64,000 nt of DNA from Brevundimonas sp. G8 (GTDB lineage: Bacteria; Pseudomonadota; Alphaproteobacteria; Caulobacterales; Caulobacteraceae): positions 248,001 to 312,000 of the forward strand of contig NZ_LR732816.1 of the NCBI RefSeq assembly GCF_902506205.1. Reading direction: 5' to 3'. Positions 18,774-27,631 of the stretch are shown in pieces; the stretch's first letter is position 1, and the number at the start of each line of letters is the position of its first letter. Made by a program: the position numbers and the translations under genes. Below the pieces are notes generated by a model. It saw nothing but the letters and a program-made list of their open reading frames with translations. It was not told the DNA's origin and searched no databases.

Positions 18774-18788
18774 TTAAACGGACCTTAG
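18774..18788. promoter_or_regulatory. Probable CtrA-binding site upstream of sciP
   Basis: TTAA-ACGGACC-TTAG matches the CtrA box TTAA-N7-TTAA at 7 of 8 positions, 55 bp before the sciP start. A CcrM methylation site, GAGTC, lies at 18726-18730. In Caulobacter, sciP transcription depends on CtrA, which supports the reading. Confidence 0.6.
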
Positions 18789-18842
18789 TCGGGGACGCCT
18801 ACATTCATGACACTACGGTGTTGGTGAAAGAGGCATAAGCCC

Positions 18843-19127
18843 ATGTTGCAAGAGCGACGCCTGAATAGCAAAGGCGAACAATACGTGGTCGGACCGACTG
18901 GCACGCCCCTGACCCTGAACGATCTGCCGCCGTCCAATACGGACCGGTGGGTGATCCGGCGCAAGGCCGAGGTCGTCGCCGCCGTGCGCGGCGGTCTGTT
19001 GAGCCTTGACGACGCCCTGGCGAAGTATCGCCTGACGGCGGAAGAATTCCTCGCATGGCAGAAGGCCATCGACAAATGGGGCATGCAGGGTCTGCGCACG
19101 ACGCGGATCCAGAGCTACCGCTCCTAA
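18843..19127 (+). CDS. sciP: CtrA inhibitor SciP (DUF1153)
   Basis: A 94-aa DUF1153 protein. The core residues VVGPTGTPLTLNDLPP and RWVIRRKAEVVAAVRGG, followed by the helix-turn-helix segment LSLDDALAKYRLTAEEF, are the SciP signature. In Caulobacter, SciP binds CtrA (and DNA) in G1 and swarmer cells and blocks CtrA-activated genes; it sits just downstream of the hook gene there, as here. A terminator follows at 19148. Confidence 0.96.
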   Translation: MLQERRLNSKGEQYVVGPTGTPLTLNDLPPSNTDRWVIRRKAEVVAAVRGGLLSLDDALAKYRLTAEEFLAWQKAIDKWGMQGLRTTRIQSYRS

Positions 19128-19147
19128 GGGTTTCCCCGAAGACGAAG

Positions 19148-19183
19148 AAGGGCCGCATCCGGCGACGGGTGCGGCCCTTTTCG
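19148..19183 (+). terminator. Rho-independent terminator after sciP
   Basis: A perfect 10-bp stem (AAGGGCCGCA / TGCGGCCCTT) with a 12-base loop, followed by TTTTCG. It lies 20 bp after the sciP stop and isolates the flagellar block from mnmA. Confidence 0.85.
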
Positions 19184-19219
19184 TTGGCGGGCCTCGAAAT
19201 CGCGCCGGTTCCGCACTAA

Positions 19220-20431
19220 ATGGCCGCAATGACCCTGGTCGAAGACATCTGCGCCATTCCGAATATCGTCCGCACCGACATGGATGCGGCGGTCGAGAGC
19301 GCGCGGGCGGCGGTCGGTCTGCCCGTGGGCGCGCGCATCGTCGCGGCGATGTCGGGCGGGGTGGATTCCACTGTCGTCGCAGCCCTGCTGCGCAAGGCTG
19401 GCTATGACGTCGTCGGCGTGACGCTGCAACTCTATGACCACGGCGCGGCGCTGAAGAAGAAGGGCGCTTGCTGCGCGGGCCAGGACATTCACGACGCGCG
19501 TTTGGCCGCCGACATGATCGGCATCCCCCATTACGTGCTGGACTATGAGAGCCGGTTCAAGGACGCCGTCATCGACCAGTTCGCAGACAGCTACCTGAAG
19601 GGCCAGACGCCGGTCCCCTGCATCCGCTGCAATCAGACGGTCAAGTTCCGCGACCTGCTGGACGTCGCCCGCGACCTGGGGGCCGAGGCCATGGCGACGG
19701 GCCACTATGTCCGCCGCGCCGTCGCCGGCAATCGCTCGCAGATGCGCAAGGCGATCGACCATTCGCGCGACCAGTCCTATTTCCTGTTCGCCACGACCCA
19801 GGACCAGCTCGATTATCTGCGCTTTCCTCTGGCCGATCTGGAAAAGCCCCAGGTGCGCGGCGTCGCCGCCGAACTGGGCCTGAAGATCGCCGCCAAGCCG
19901 GACAGCCAGGACATCTGTTTCGTCCCGTCCGGCGATTATCGCACCCTGATCGACCGCCTTCGTCCGCAAGGGCGCGAGGCCGGCGAGATCGTGCATATGG
20001 ACGGCCGGGTGCTGGGCGCCCACGCAGGCATTACCGACTACACCATCGGCCAGCGCCGGGGGCTGAATGTCGCCGTGGGCGAGCCGCTGTTCGTGACGAA
20101 GCTGGAGCCCGAGACCCGCCGCGTCATCGTCGGCCCGCGTGAAGCCCTGCTGACCGCCTCCCTAACATTGGAAGAAACCAACTGGCTGGGCGACGAGGCC
20201 ACCATCGTCGAGGCCGCACAGGCCGGTATCCCTGTCCTGGCCCGCGTCCGCTCGACCCGTCAGCCCTCGCCTGCCCGCCTGGCGCTGATCGACGGTGACA
20301 TCCGCATCGTCTTCGATGACGGCGAAGAGGGCGTGGCCCCCGGCCAGGCCTGCGCCCTTTACGATCCCGTGGACACCGAACGCGTGCTGGGCGGCGGCTT
20401 CATTCGGGACACGACGGCGGTGGCCGCATAG
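19220..20431 (+). CDS. mnmA: tRNA-specific 2-thiouridylase MnmA
   Basis: A 403-aa enzyme that thiolates U34 of Lys, Glu and Gln tRNAs. The PP-loop is [14 protein letters not shown] (near residues 42-55). The catalytic Cys pair is in [12 protein letters not shown] and in [13 protein letters not shown]. The middle has the tRNA-binding region (HYVRR..., RDQSYFL). The ATG at 19220 is used; another at 19229 (MTLVEDIC) would remove three residues. It stands alone between two terminator-bounded blocks. Confidence 0.95.
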   Translation: MAAMTLVEDICAIPNIVRTDMDAAVESARAAVGLPVGARIVAAMSGGVDSTVVAALLRKAGYDVVGVTLQLYDHGAALKKKGACCAGQDIHDARLAADMIGIPHYVLDYESRFKDAVIDQFADSYLKGQTPVPCIRCNQTVKFRDLLDVARDLGAEAMATGHYVRRAVAGNRSQMRKAIDHSRDQSYFLFATTQDQLDYLRFPLADLEKPQVRGVAAELGLKIAAKPDSQDICFVPSGDYRTLIDRLRPQGREAGEIVHMDGRVLGAHAGITDYTIGQRRGLNVAVGEPLFVTKLEPETRRVIVGPREALLTASLTLEETNWLGDEATIVEAAQAGIPVLARVRSTRQPSPARLALIDGDIRIVFDDGEEGVAPGQACALYDPVDTERVLGGGFIRDTTAVAA

Positions 20432-20516
20432 CGGCGGTTCATTAAATCGGAGACAGGCTGCATCCGACGTGATGTTCTGTCGCCTCCTACGGTCATCCCA
20501 CCGACGAGAGGTTCCG

Positions 20517-22442
20517 ATGCGCACCACCGCCTGCCTGGTTTCCGTACTGGCCCTGATGGCCGCCCTTCCCACCGCAGCGACGGCGCAGGCCGCTCCGCCG
20601 CCAGTCGTCAGCACGGCCGCGCCGACCTATACGGCGGCCCAGTTCTTCGACACAACGACGTACGGCCTGGGCTACGGCGGGGCCAAGGCCTTTTCGCCCG
20701 ACGGCAAGTCGGTGCTGATCCGGTCGGACAAGACGGGCGTGTTCAACGCCTACGCCCTGCCCATTGCCGGCGGCGACCCAGTGCAACTGACCGCCTCGAC
20801 CACCAGCGCCGTCAATCCGGTCACTTACTTCCCCGCCGATGCGCGCATCCTGTTCACCCAGGACGGCGGCGGCGACGAACTGAGCCATCTGTTCGTGAGG
20901 ACGCCTGACGGCGCGGTCACGGACCTGACGCCGGGCGACAAGGTCAAGGCGGACTTCCTGAGCTGGAGCCAGGACGGCAAGACCTTCTTCGTCACGTCGA
21001 ACGAACGCGACGCCTCGGCCTTCGACGTCATCGCCTATGACGCGACCACCTATGCGCACCGGATGGTGTTCGAGAACACCGGCGGCTTCTCGCCCGCCGC
21101 CCTGTCGCCAGACGGCCGTTGGCTGGTGCTGGACAAGTCGCTGACCAGCGCGAACAACGACCTCTACCTGGTCGATCTGACCGCACCGGGCGAGCCGAAA
21201 CTGCTGACCCCGCATGAGGGCAATGTCGCCTATACCGCCTTCGACTTCACGCCGGACTCGAAGGCTGTCCTGATCGGCACGGACCAGAACGGCGAGTTCC
21301 AACAGGCCATTCGCCACGATCTCGCGACCAGCACCAACACACCTCTGATCCAGGCGGATTGGGATGTCAGCTTCGTCTTCTATTCGCCGACCGGCCGCTA
21401 TCGCGTCTCAGGCCTGAACGCCGACGCCAAGACCGAACTGACCCTGCTGGACGCCACGAGCAACCAGCCCGTCGCCTTGAGCGGCCTGCCGGACGGCGAC
21501 ATCGGCAATGTGCGGTTCAGCGATGACGAGAAGACCATCGCCTTCACCGTTTCGTCCGACACCTCGCCGGCTGATGTCTTCGTCGCCGATCTGACCACCG
21601 GCCGGGCCACGCGTCTGACCCACGCCCTGAACCCCGCGATCGACGAGAACGCCCTGGTCGAAGCCACCATCGTCCGATACCCCGGCGAAGGCGGCGTCAT
21701 GATCCCGGCGGTGCTCTACACGCCCAAGGGCGCGTCGGCGGCCCACCCTGCGCCGGCCATCGTCCTGGTCCACGGCGGTCCCGGCGGCCAGACCCGTCGC
21801 GGCTATTCGGCGATGGTCCAGCATCTGGTGAACCACGGCTATGCGGTCCTGGGGGCCAACAACCGGGGCAGTTCCGGCTACGGAAAGACCTTCTTCCATC
21901 TGGACGACAAGAAGCACGGCGAGGCGGACCTGCGCGACATCGTCGCCGGCGGCGAATGGTTGAGACAACAGGACTGGGTCGCCGACGATCAGGTGGCGGT
22001 GATGGGGGGATCCTATGGCGGATACATTACCGCTGCGGCCCTGGCCTTCCATCCGGAGGCCTTTACGGCGGGCGTCGACATCTTCGGCGTCACAAACTGG
22101 GTGCGGACCCTGGAGTCGATCCCGCCCTGGTGGGGCGCCCAGCGTATCGCCCTGTATGATGAGATGGGCGATCCGGCGACGGACGCGGAACGCCACCGCC
22201 GCATCTCGCCTCTGTTCCACACCGAGGGCATCAACAAGCCCCTGCTGGTCGTCCAGGGCGAGAACGACCCGCGCGTGCTGAAGGTCGAGAGCGACGAACT
22301 GGTCGCCGCCGTCCGCGCCAACGGCGTGCCGGTCGAATACGTCGTCTTCCCCAACGAGGGTCACGGCTTCACTCGCCGCGACAACCGCATCACCGCCCAA
22401 GACGCCTATCTGACCTTCCTGGACAAATACGTGCGGAAATAG
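20517..22442 (+). CDS. Secreted S9 family prolyl oligopeptidase-like peptidase
   Basis: A 641-aa protein with a cleavable signal peptide (MRTTACLVSVLALMAALPTA, then AQA). Residues 45-385 form a TolB-like beta-propeller (repeated FSPDGK, LSPDGR, FTPDSK). The C-terminal alpha/beta-hydrolase has the catalytic triad Ser499 (GGSYGGY), Asp584 (GENDP) and His616 (NEGHGF). It probably degrades short peptides in the periplasm. I chose the ATG at 20517 because the signal peptide begins there; the frame is open further upstream within mnmA. A TonB-dependent receptor follows after a terminator. Confidence 0.93.
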   Translation: MRTTACLVSVLALMAALPTAATAQAAPPPVVSTAAPTYTAAQFFDTTTYGLGYGGAKAFSPDGKSVLIRSDKTGVFNAYALPIAGGDPVQLTASTTSAVNPVTYFPADARILFTQDGGGDELSHLFVRTPDGAVTDLTPGDKVKADFLSWSQDGKTFFVTSNERDASAFDVIAYDATTYAHRMVFENTGGFSPAALSPDGRWLVLDKSLTSANNDLYLVDLTAPGEPKLLTPHEGNVAYTAFDFTPDSKAVLIGTDQNGEFQQAIRHDLATSTNTPLIQADWDVSFVFYSPTGRYRVSGLNADAKTELTLLDATSNQPVALSGLPDGDIGNVRFSDDEKTIAFTVSSDTSPADVFVADLTTGRATRLTHALNPAIDENALVEATIVRYPGEGGVMIPAVLYTPKGASAAHPAPAIVLVHGGPGGQTRRGYSAMVQHLVNHGYAVLGANNRGSSGYGKTFFHLDDKKHGEADLRDIVAGGEWLRQQDWVADDQVAVMGGSYGGYITAAALAFHPEAFTAGVDIFGVTNWVRTLESIPPWWGAQRIALYDEMGDPATDAERHRRISPLFHTEGINKPLLVVQGENDPRVLKVESDELVAAVRANGVPVEYVVFPNEGHGFTRRDNRITAQDAYLTFLDKYVRK

Positions 22443-22455
22443 GCATGGCCGCCAA

Positions 22456-22485
22456 GGGGCGCGCCGATTTGCCGCGCCCCCTTTT
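22456..22485 (+). terminator. Rho-independent terminator after the S9 peptidase gene
   Basis: An 8-bp GC stem (GGGGCGCG / CGCGCCCC) with a 9-base loop, then CTTTT. It lies 13 bp beyond the stop. Confidence 0.8.
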
Positions 22486-22504
22486 CTTCAATTGTGGAGG
22501 AAAA

Positions 22505-22582
22505 ATGGAGCAGGCGTGGATGCATGCCGAATATTGATCTTTGGTCAGGACATCAAAGATGCATCTGAGTGTTGCACGCCTG
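22505..22582 (+). promoter_or_regulatory. Structured leader with a ten-codon reading frame before the TonB-dependent receptor
   Basis: GTGGAGGA lies five bases before an ATG at 22505 that opens the frame MEQAWMHAEY, with a stop at 22535. The stop overlaps a 7-bp hairpin, ATCTTTG (22537-22543) with CAAAGAT (22554-22560). An outer stem pairs CAGGCGTG (22511-22518) with CACGCCTG (22575-22582). An alternative stem pairs GATGCAT (22519-22525) with ATGCATC (22559-22565) and shares two bases with the hairpin. Such nested, partly exclusive stems suggest RNA-level control of the receptor. They could also be operator DNA for a dimeric regulator. Confidence 0.5.
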
Positions 22583-22639
22583 TAAACTGCGCATCGCAAT
22601 GGCGCCGTAATCCCCGCAGCGACTAAGCAGGGGATATAA

Positions 22640-24961
22640 ATGCACCGTCAAACCAAACTGCGCCTTCAGCTGCTGCTGGGGACCGCCCTTCTCGCCGCAC
22701 CTGTTTCCGCCTTCGCCCAGACCGCTCCAGCGCCTGTCGATACCGCGCCCGCCGGCCTGGACGACATCATTGTCACCGCGACCAAGCGCGAAACCAATCT
22801 GCAGGACACGCCGATCTCGATCTCGGTGGTCAACGCCGAAGCGCTCCAGAACCGCCACGTGCAAAGCCTGATGGACCTCGCCGACGGCAGCGTCCCTGGC
22901 CTGCGTATCGCCACCTTCGAAGCCCGCCAGTCGGCTTTGACCATCGGCATCCGCGGCATCGTGCCGAACGATGCCAACCAGCCCGCCCGTGAACAAGGCG
23001 TCGGCGTCTATGTCGACGGCGTCTATCTGGCCCGCCAGCACGGCTTGGCCGCCGCCCTGCTCGACATCGAGCGCGTCGAAGTCCTGAAGGGTCCACAAGG
23101 CACCCTGTTCGGCCGCAACACCGAAGGCGGCGCCCTGTCGCTGGTCACCAAGAAGCCCACGGGCGTCTTCGGCATGCGCGCCGTCGCCGGCATCGGCAAC
23201 CTCGAATCCTACAACTCGGAACTGCACGTCGACTTCCCGTCGATCGGCGACTTCGCGTTCAAGGTCGACGGCATCATTTCGGTCCAGGGTCCGGTTACCG
23301 AGAACATACTGCCGGGCGAAACCGGCTTTGGTCAGTACGATCGTCGCGGCGTTCGCTTCCAGACGCGCTGGACCCCGACAGAGAACTTCACCGCCAACTT
23401 CGCAGCTGACTTGAGCAAGGACAAGAACACACCGTTCTACTCCCAACTGCTCAACTTCAACCCGAACGGCTTGCCGGTCTTGCCGTTCACCTCGACTTCC
23501 GTTCCTTCGACCAGCATCCGCGCACTGTCTCCGCTGGTGCAGGTCGAAGGCTCTAAGCGCATGACGCAGGCCGACATCGGCGTGCCGCAGCAGTGGAGCG
23601 TCGACGACACCCGTGGGATGGATCTGCATCTGTCGTATCGCCCGACGGACTCGTTGGAAATCCGCTCGATCACCGCCTATCGCGACCTTGACGTCGAGCA
23701 GTACGACAACATCGCCGGCGCCCACCGCCCGCCCGTTGTCGGCCCGAACGGCAACTTCAGCCGCTATTCGTTGGCTGGCTTCTGGCAGCACCAGTTCAGC
23801 CAGGAGCTGCAGGCAGTCGGCAGCATCGGCGACCGCATCGATTACGTCGGCGGCCTGTTCTACTTCAAGGAAACCGTGTCCGACGATGCGGCGACGCCCT
23901 CGACCAACACCTGGAACGCGACCGGCACAGACTATACGATCCGCGATCCGCGTCCGACCCAGCGCGGCTTCCGCTCCATCGACCGCGCTTCGACGGCTCA
24001 TTCGGAATCGAAGGCCATCTATGGTCAAGCGACCTTCACCCCCGACGTTCTGAACGACGCCCTGCACCTGACAGTGGGCGGCCGCTTCACCTGGGACGAC
24101 AAGGACGGCATCCTCTCCACCGTCAACAACGCCCCGACGAACTTCACCTTCGACAGCTCGGTCAACCGTTTCGACCCCATGGTGACCGCAGCCTTTGAGG
24201 TCAACGACCAAGTCAACGTCTATGCCAAATATTCGACCGGCTATCGCGCCGGCGGCGCGTCCTCGCGTTCGCTGACCTATCGCTCGTTCGATCCGGAAGA
24301 GGTGAAGGCCTACGAACTGGGTCTTAAGAGCGACCTGTTCAACAATCGGGTCCGATTGAACGCGGCGGTTTACGCCATGGACCGCGAAGACAGCCAGATC
24401 GACTTCAGCCTGGTGACCGTGACCGGCGCATCCACCCGCAACACCCTGGAAACCATCAACGCCCCGGGCACCACAAAAATCCGTGGCGTGGAGTTGGAAG
24501 GTCAGTTCCAGGCTACCGAGAACCTGCGTCTGTCGGCTTCTTACGCCTATACCGACGCGAAGATCCCCGACACGGTGAACCCGTTCAACAATGTCACCCA
24601 GAAGGTCTTCATCGCCTACACCCCGCCGAACGCCGCCAGCGTGGCCGCCGATTGGGAATCGCCGTTCATGGGCAGCACCTTCAAGGCGCACATCGACGCC
24701 AACTATTCCGATGCAACCCAAAGCTTCGACCAGTTCGAGATCAAGAACGACCAGTCCTTCATCGTGAACGCTCGACTGGCGCTGGCCGACATCACGACCC
24801 GTGACGGCGGCCCGCTGCTGGAAGTGGCCCTGTGGTCGCGCAACCTGCTGGACGAGACCTACGTCTATCGTCGTGACCCGTCGAACCGGGCCACGCTGGG
24901 GGACTACGGCAACTTCAACAATCCGCGCACCTTCGGCATCGAACTGCGCGCCTCCTACTAA
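22640..24961 (+). CDS. TonB-dependent outer-membrane receptor
   Basis: A 773-aa receptor with a signal peptide (cleavage after AFAQ near residue 29), a TonB box-like segment (DDIIVTATKRE, 41-51), a plug domain (about 50-165; GIRGIVPNDANQPAREQGVG, VEVLKGPQGTLFGRN) and a 22-strand barrel ending in IELRASY. It imports a substrate across the outer membrane using TonB energy. The substrate cannot be read from the sequence; neighbours (a secreted S9 peptidase upstream, a response regulator downstream) do not settle it. The start ATG follows AGGGGATATAA, a moderate ribosome binding site. Confidence 0.93.
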   Translation: MHRQTKLRLQLLLGTALLAAPVSAFAQTAPAPVDTAPAGLDDIIVTATKRETNLQDTPISISVVNAEALQNRHVQSLMDLADGSVPGLRIATFEARQSALTIGIRGIVPNDANQPAREQGVGVYVDGVYLARQHGLAAALLDIERVEVLKGPQGTLFGRNTEGGALSLVTKKPTGVFGMRAVAGIGNLESYNSELHVDFPSIGDFAFKVDGIISVQGPVTENILPGETGFGQYDRRGVRFQTRWTPTENFTANFAADLSKDKNTPFYSQLLNFNPNGLPVLPFTSTSVPSTSIRALSPLVQVEGSKRMTQADIGVPQQWSVDDTRGMDLHLSYRPTDSLEIRSITAYRDLDVEQYDNIAGAHRPPVVGPNGNFSRYSLAGFWQHQFSQELQAVGSIGDRIDYVGGLFYFKETVSDDAATPSTNTWNATGTDYTIRDPRPTQRGFRSIDRASTAHSESKAIYGQATFTPDVLNDALHLTVGGRFTWDDKDGILSTVNNAPTNFTFDSSVNRFDPMVTAAFEVNDQVNVYAKYSTGYRAGGASSRSLTYRSFDPEEVKAYELGLKSDLFNNRVRLNAAVYAMDREDSQIDFSLVTVTGASTRNTLETINAPGTTKIRGVELEGQFQATENLRLSASYAYTDAKIPDTVNPFNNVTQKVFIAYTPPNAASVAADWESPFMGSTFKAHIDANYSDATQSFDQFEIKNDQSFIVNARLALADITTRDGGPLLEVALWSRNLLDETYVYRRDPSNRATLGDYGNFNNPRTFGIELRASY

Positions 24962-24985
24962 GCCTTCCTCCCGAACGACAGACTG

Positions 24986-25015
24986 CCCCCTTCCGCCACG
25001 CGGGAGGGGGTTTTT
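24986..25015 (+). terminator. Rho-independent terminator after the TonB-dependent receptor
   Basis: CCCCCTTCCGC pairs with GCGGGAGGGGG across a three-base loop, with one G-T pair. A run of five T follows, then CTTTG. It lies 25 bp after the stop. Confidence 0.9.
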
Positions 25016-25113
25016 CTTTGTCTGCGTGAAGCCTTTGCGACGGCGCGATGAAACTTGTCCGAACGCGTCCGGTTTTGCTGGATTTTAGCGGCCGACAGGG
25101 CGATGGCGGCGCG

Positions 25114-25803
25114 ATGAGCAGCTTGATCCTGATCGCTGACGACGACGCAGAGAGCGTCGAGGCCCTGGACGCCTGTCTGCGCCGAGAGGGGTTTCGCACA
25201 GTTGTCGCCTCCGACGGCCAGCAGGCCGCCGACCTGCACGCCGCGCTGAAGCCCGATCTTGTCCTGCTGAATATCCGCCTGCCGATCCGCGACGGGTGGG
25301 ACGTGCTGGGTGAGTTGCGTCGGCGCGGCGAGACCCCTGTGATCATGGTCAGCGACCTGGACCTCAGCACGAACAAGCTGCAGGCCCTGCGGATCGGCGC
25401 CGACGACTATGTCGTCAAACCGTTCAAGCCGATCGAGGTAGTGGCGCGCGCCCAGGCCATCCTGCGTCGCAGCAACGGCGACCGCTCCACCAAGGTGCTG
25501 CGCGTCGGCCCCTTGGAGGTCCAGTTGGAAAACTATCTGGCCGCCATCCTGACCCCGGCGGGCAAGCGCCGTCTGGATCTGACCCTGACCGAGTTCCGCA
25601 TCCTGGCCCATATGGCCCGTGTTCCGTTGCGGGTCTTCAGCCGTGCCGAGATCATGCAGGCCTGCTTCCCCAATCAGGACGTGCTGGAACGCACTATCGA
25701 CAGCCACGTCAGCCATCTGCGCCGCAAGCTGGACGCCGCCGACGCCGCCGGCCTGCTGACCAATGTGCGCGGGGTCGGCTATCGGCTCGAAGCCGAGTTC
25801 TGA
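25114..25803 (+). CDS. OmpR-family response regulator lacking the phospho-acceptor Asp
   Basis: A 229-aa protein from the ATG at 25114 (MSSLILIADDD). The receiver domain (1-115) keeps the acidic pocket Asp9-Asp10-Asp11, Ser80 and Lys102 (VVKPFKP). The phospho-acceptor position reads LLNIRLP, Asn53 (codon AAT), instead of Asp. The C-terminal winged helix is complete (LDLTLTEFRIL, RTIDSHVSHLRRKL, NVRGVGYRLE). It probably binds DNA without ordinary Asp phosphorylation. No sensor kinase is adjacent. An upstream in-frame ATG at 25048 would add 22 atypical residues. Confidence 0.9.
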   Translation: MSSLILIADDDAESVEALDACLRREGFRTVVASDGQQAADLHAALKPDLVLLNIRLPIRDGWDVLGELRRRGETPVIMVSDLDLSTNKLQALRIGADDYVVKPFKPIEVVARAQAILRRSNGDRSTKVLRVGPLEVQLENYLAAILTPAGKRRLDLTLTEFRILAHMARVPLRVFSRAEIMQACFPNQDVLERTIDSHVSHLRRKLDAADAAGLLTNVRGVGYRLEAEF

Positions 25804-25806
25804 CCC

Positions 25807-26154
25807 TTAGGCGGCGACGGCGTAGACGCGCAGCCGATGCCCGTCAGGATCGCCCGCCACGAAGCTTCGGCCCGGCTGCGTATCCATCGGCGGCGTCAGG
25901 ATGCGCGCACCCCGGTCCCACCAATCGATGTGCGCCTGATCCACCGCGTCGGCGCCCTGCAGCGGAAAGTCCACCTCGCAGACCTGCCCGTCGCCGGCGC
26001 GCCGCAACAGCCCCAGCGCCCGCCCCGAACTCAGCACGAACAGGGCCCGATCCGGCCCCGCCATCACCGGCCGACAGCCGAACAGGCCGGCGTAAAACCG
26101 CGCGCTGGTCTCGGGATCCGCGACGGCCAGAAGAATGTCCTCGATCTCGGTCAT
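25807..26154 (-). CDS. VOC family (glyoxalase/bleomycin-resistance fold) protein
   Basis: A 115-aa single VOC domain (IEDILLAVADPETSARFYAGLFG at the start, DPDGHRLRVYAV at the end). The usual substrate is a small molecule, sometimes with metal; I cannot assign it. The start MTEIEDI at 26154 fits the family; an upstream in-frame ATG at 26175 is also possible. It lies 58 bp after a WYL-type regulator gene on the same strand, which may be its partner, and its end converges with the response regulator gene at 3 bp. Confidence 0.88.
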   Translation of the reverse strand: MTEIEDILLAVADPETSARFYAGLFGCRPVMAGPDRALFVLSSGRALGLLRRAGDGQVCEVDFPLQGADAVDQAHIDWWDRGARILTPPMDTQPGRSFVAGDPDGHRLRVYAVAA

Positions 26155-26212
26155 CGGCCCTGCCCTCGTTTCCAATAGGACTGACCCTAGTCGCCGATGC
26201 TGCCAGTTTCCG

Positions 26213-26914
26213 TCAGCAGCCCTCAGACGCTCTCGACCTTTCGTGCGCCTCGCGCCAGGTCTTCATCAAGGCCTGACGACGCGCCGGATAGCGCGCCTCC
26301 ATCACCTCGGCCTCGACAATGCGATCGGTTCGGAAGCTACGGAAATCGCCGCGCAGTTCGCACCAGGCGATCAGAAGCCGCACCCGGTCGAAGAAGGCCA
26401 GGGCGAAGGGCCAGACCACCCGTTCGGACGCCGCCCCCGCCTCGTCGCGATAACACAGCCTCAGCCGCCGCTCGGTGCGGATCGCCTTTCTCAACAGCCC
26501 CGGATCAACCTGGTCCGCCGGGAATGGCGCGCCCGGCACGACCAGCAGGGCCGAGGTCTCCATCTCGTCGCGCAGATCGGGCGGCAGCACCGCCGAAATC
26601 CGTCCCAGGGCCGCCAGCGCCGCATCCCGCATGCGCGGGTCGGCCCGATCCGCCACCCAGCGCGAGCCCAGCACCAGGGCCTCGATCTCTTCCGGCGTGA
26701 ACATCAGCGGCGGCAGCATGAAGCCCGGCTTCAGCACATAGCCGACCCCCGCCTCCCCCTCGATCGTCGCGCCTTGCGCCTGCAGGCTGGCGATGTCGCG
26801 ATAAAGGGTGCGCAGGCTGACGCCCATCTCATCCGCCAACACCTGCCCGCTCACCGGCCGACGATGCCGCCGCAGGACGTTCAGCAGATCGAGAAGGCGT
26901 TCGGACCGGGACAC
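26213..26914 (-). CDS. WYL-domain HTH transcriptional regulator (YafY/DeoR-like)
   Basis: A 233-aa regulator. The N-terminal winged helix is clear (SERLLDLLNVLRRHRRPVSG, LADEMGVSLRTLYRDIASL). The C-terminal WYL-type domain (about 135-225; LRKAIRTERRLRLCYRDEAG, VWPFALAFFDRVRLLIAWCE) usually senses a ligand or nucleic acid. The start is GTG at 26914. It probably controls the VOC gene downstream. It ends 49 bp after the HxlR gene stops. Confidence 0.92.
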   Translation of the reverse strand: MSRSERLLDLLNVLRRHRRPVSGQVLADEMGVSLRTLYRDIASLQAQGATIEGEAGVGYVLKPGFMLPPLMFTPEEIEALVLGSRWVADRADPRMRDAALAALGRISAVLPPDLRDEMETSALLVVPGAPFPADQVDPGLLRKAIRTERRLRLCYRDEAGAASERVVWPFALAFFDRVRLLIAWCELRGDFRSFRTDRIVEAEVMEARYPARRQALMKTWREAHERSRASEGC

Positions 26915-26963
26915 CGCACGATCCTAGCAGACCTCCTGCCAGAAAGCGGCAGCAGGCTGAGGC

Positions 26964-27452
26964 TTACGCCGCTTCCTTCGGCATCACGTCCCCGACCGTG
27001 GGCCGGTTCTCGGCGCGGGTCAGCAGGATGTCCCGGGGTTTGACGATCTCGTTGCAGCAGCCGCAGGCGATGCGCGGCGTCAGGGTCGAGCCGCAGGTCT
27101 TGTGGATCATGTCGATGCCGCTGTCGGCGTCGCCATAGACGTGCTTGGCGCCCCAGCCGTGCAGGGTCACCAGCACCCCGTACAAATCCTTGCCCTTGGC
27201 GGTCAGGACATATTCGTTGCGCGGCGGTCGTTCGGAATAAAGCTGGGGCTCCAGCACGCCGTGCTGAACCAGGCTCTTCAGGCGCGCGGCCAGGACGTTG
27301 CGCGCCACGCCCAGATTGTCCTGCCACTGTTCGAACCGGCTGACGCCGTTGAAGGCGTCGCGGATGACCAACAGGGTCCAAGGGTCGCCTATCACTTCAA
27401 GCGTGGCGGCGATGGAGCAGCTTTGGCGGCTGTAGTCGGCGGTGCGTCCCAT
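26964..27452 (-). CDS. HxlR family winged-helix transcriptional regulator
   Basis: A 162-aa protein. The HxlR core is complete: CSIAATLEVIGDPWTLLVIRD, the wing region LGVARNVLAARLKSLVQHGVL, and RNEYVLTAKGKDL. The C-terminal tail has four Cys (CGSTL...CGCC), a feature of a subgroup that may bind metal or sense thiols. It is divergent from a thioesterase gene 180 bp away and may regulate it. Confidence 0.92.
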   Translation of the reverse strand: MGRTADYSRQSCSIAATLEVIGDPWTLLVIRDAFNGVSRFEQWQDNLGVARNVLAARLKSLVQHGVLEPQLYSERPPRNEYVLTAKGKDLYGVLVTLHGWGAKHVYGDADSGIDMIHKTCGSTLTPRIACGCCNEIVKPRDILLTRAENRPTVGDVMPKEAA

Positions 27453-27631
27453 GCGGCGAAAGTGACCCCGCGTCAGGCGTTTGGCAAGGGTTGCAAATCC
27501 GAACGGTCCAGGTCAGTCTTGTTTGGCAACGGACGTGCGACCCCTTTGGTTCGCCGCCTTGTTCCTTTGACTTCGGCGGGAGATCTCCATCAGGTCTTCC
27601 GCCGCCTCTTCGCCTGACGCAGGATTGCGGA

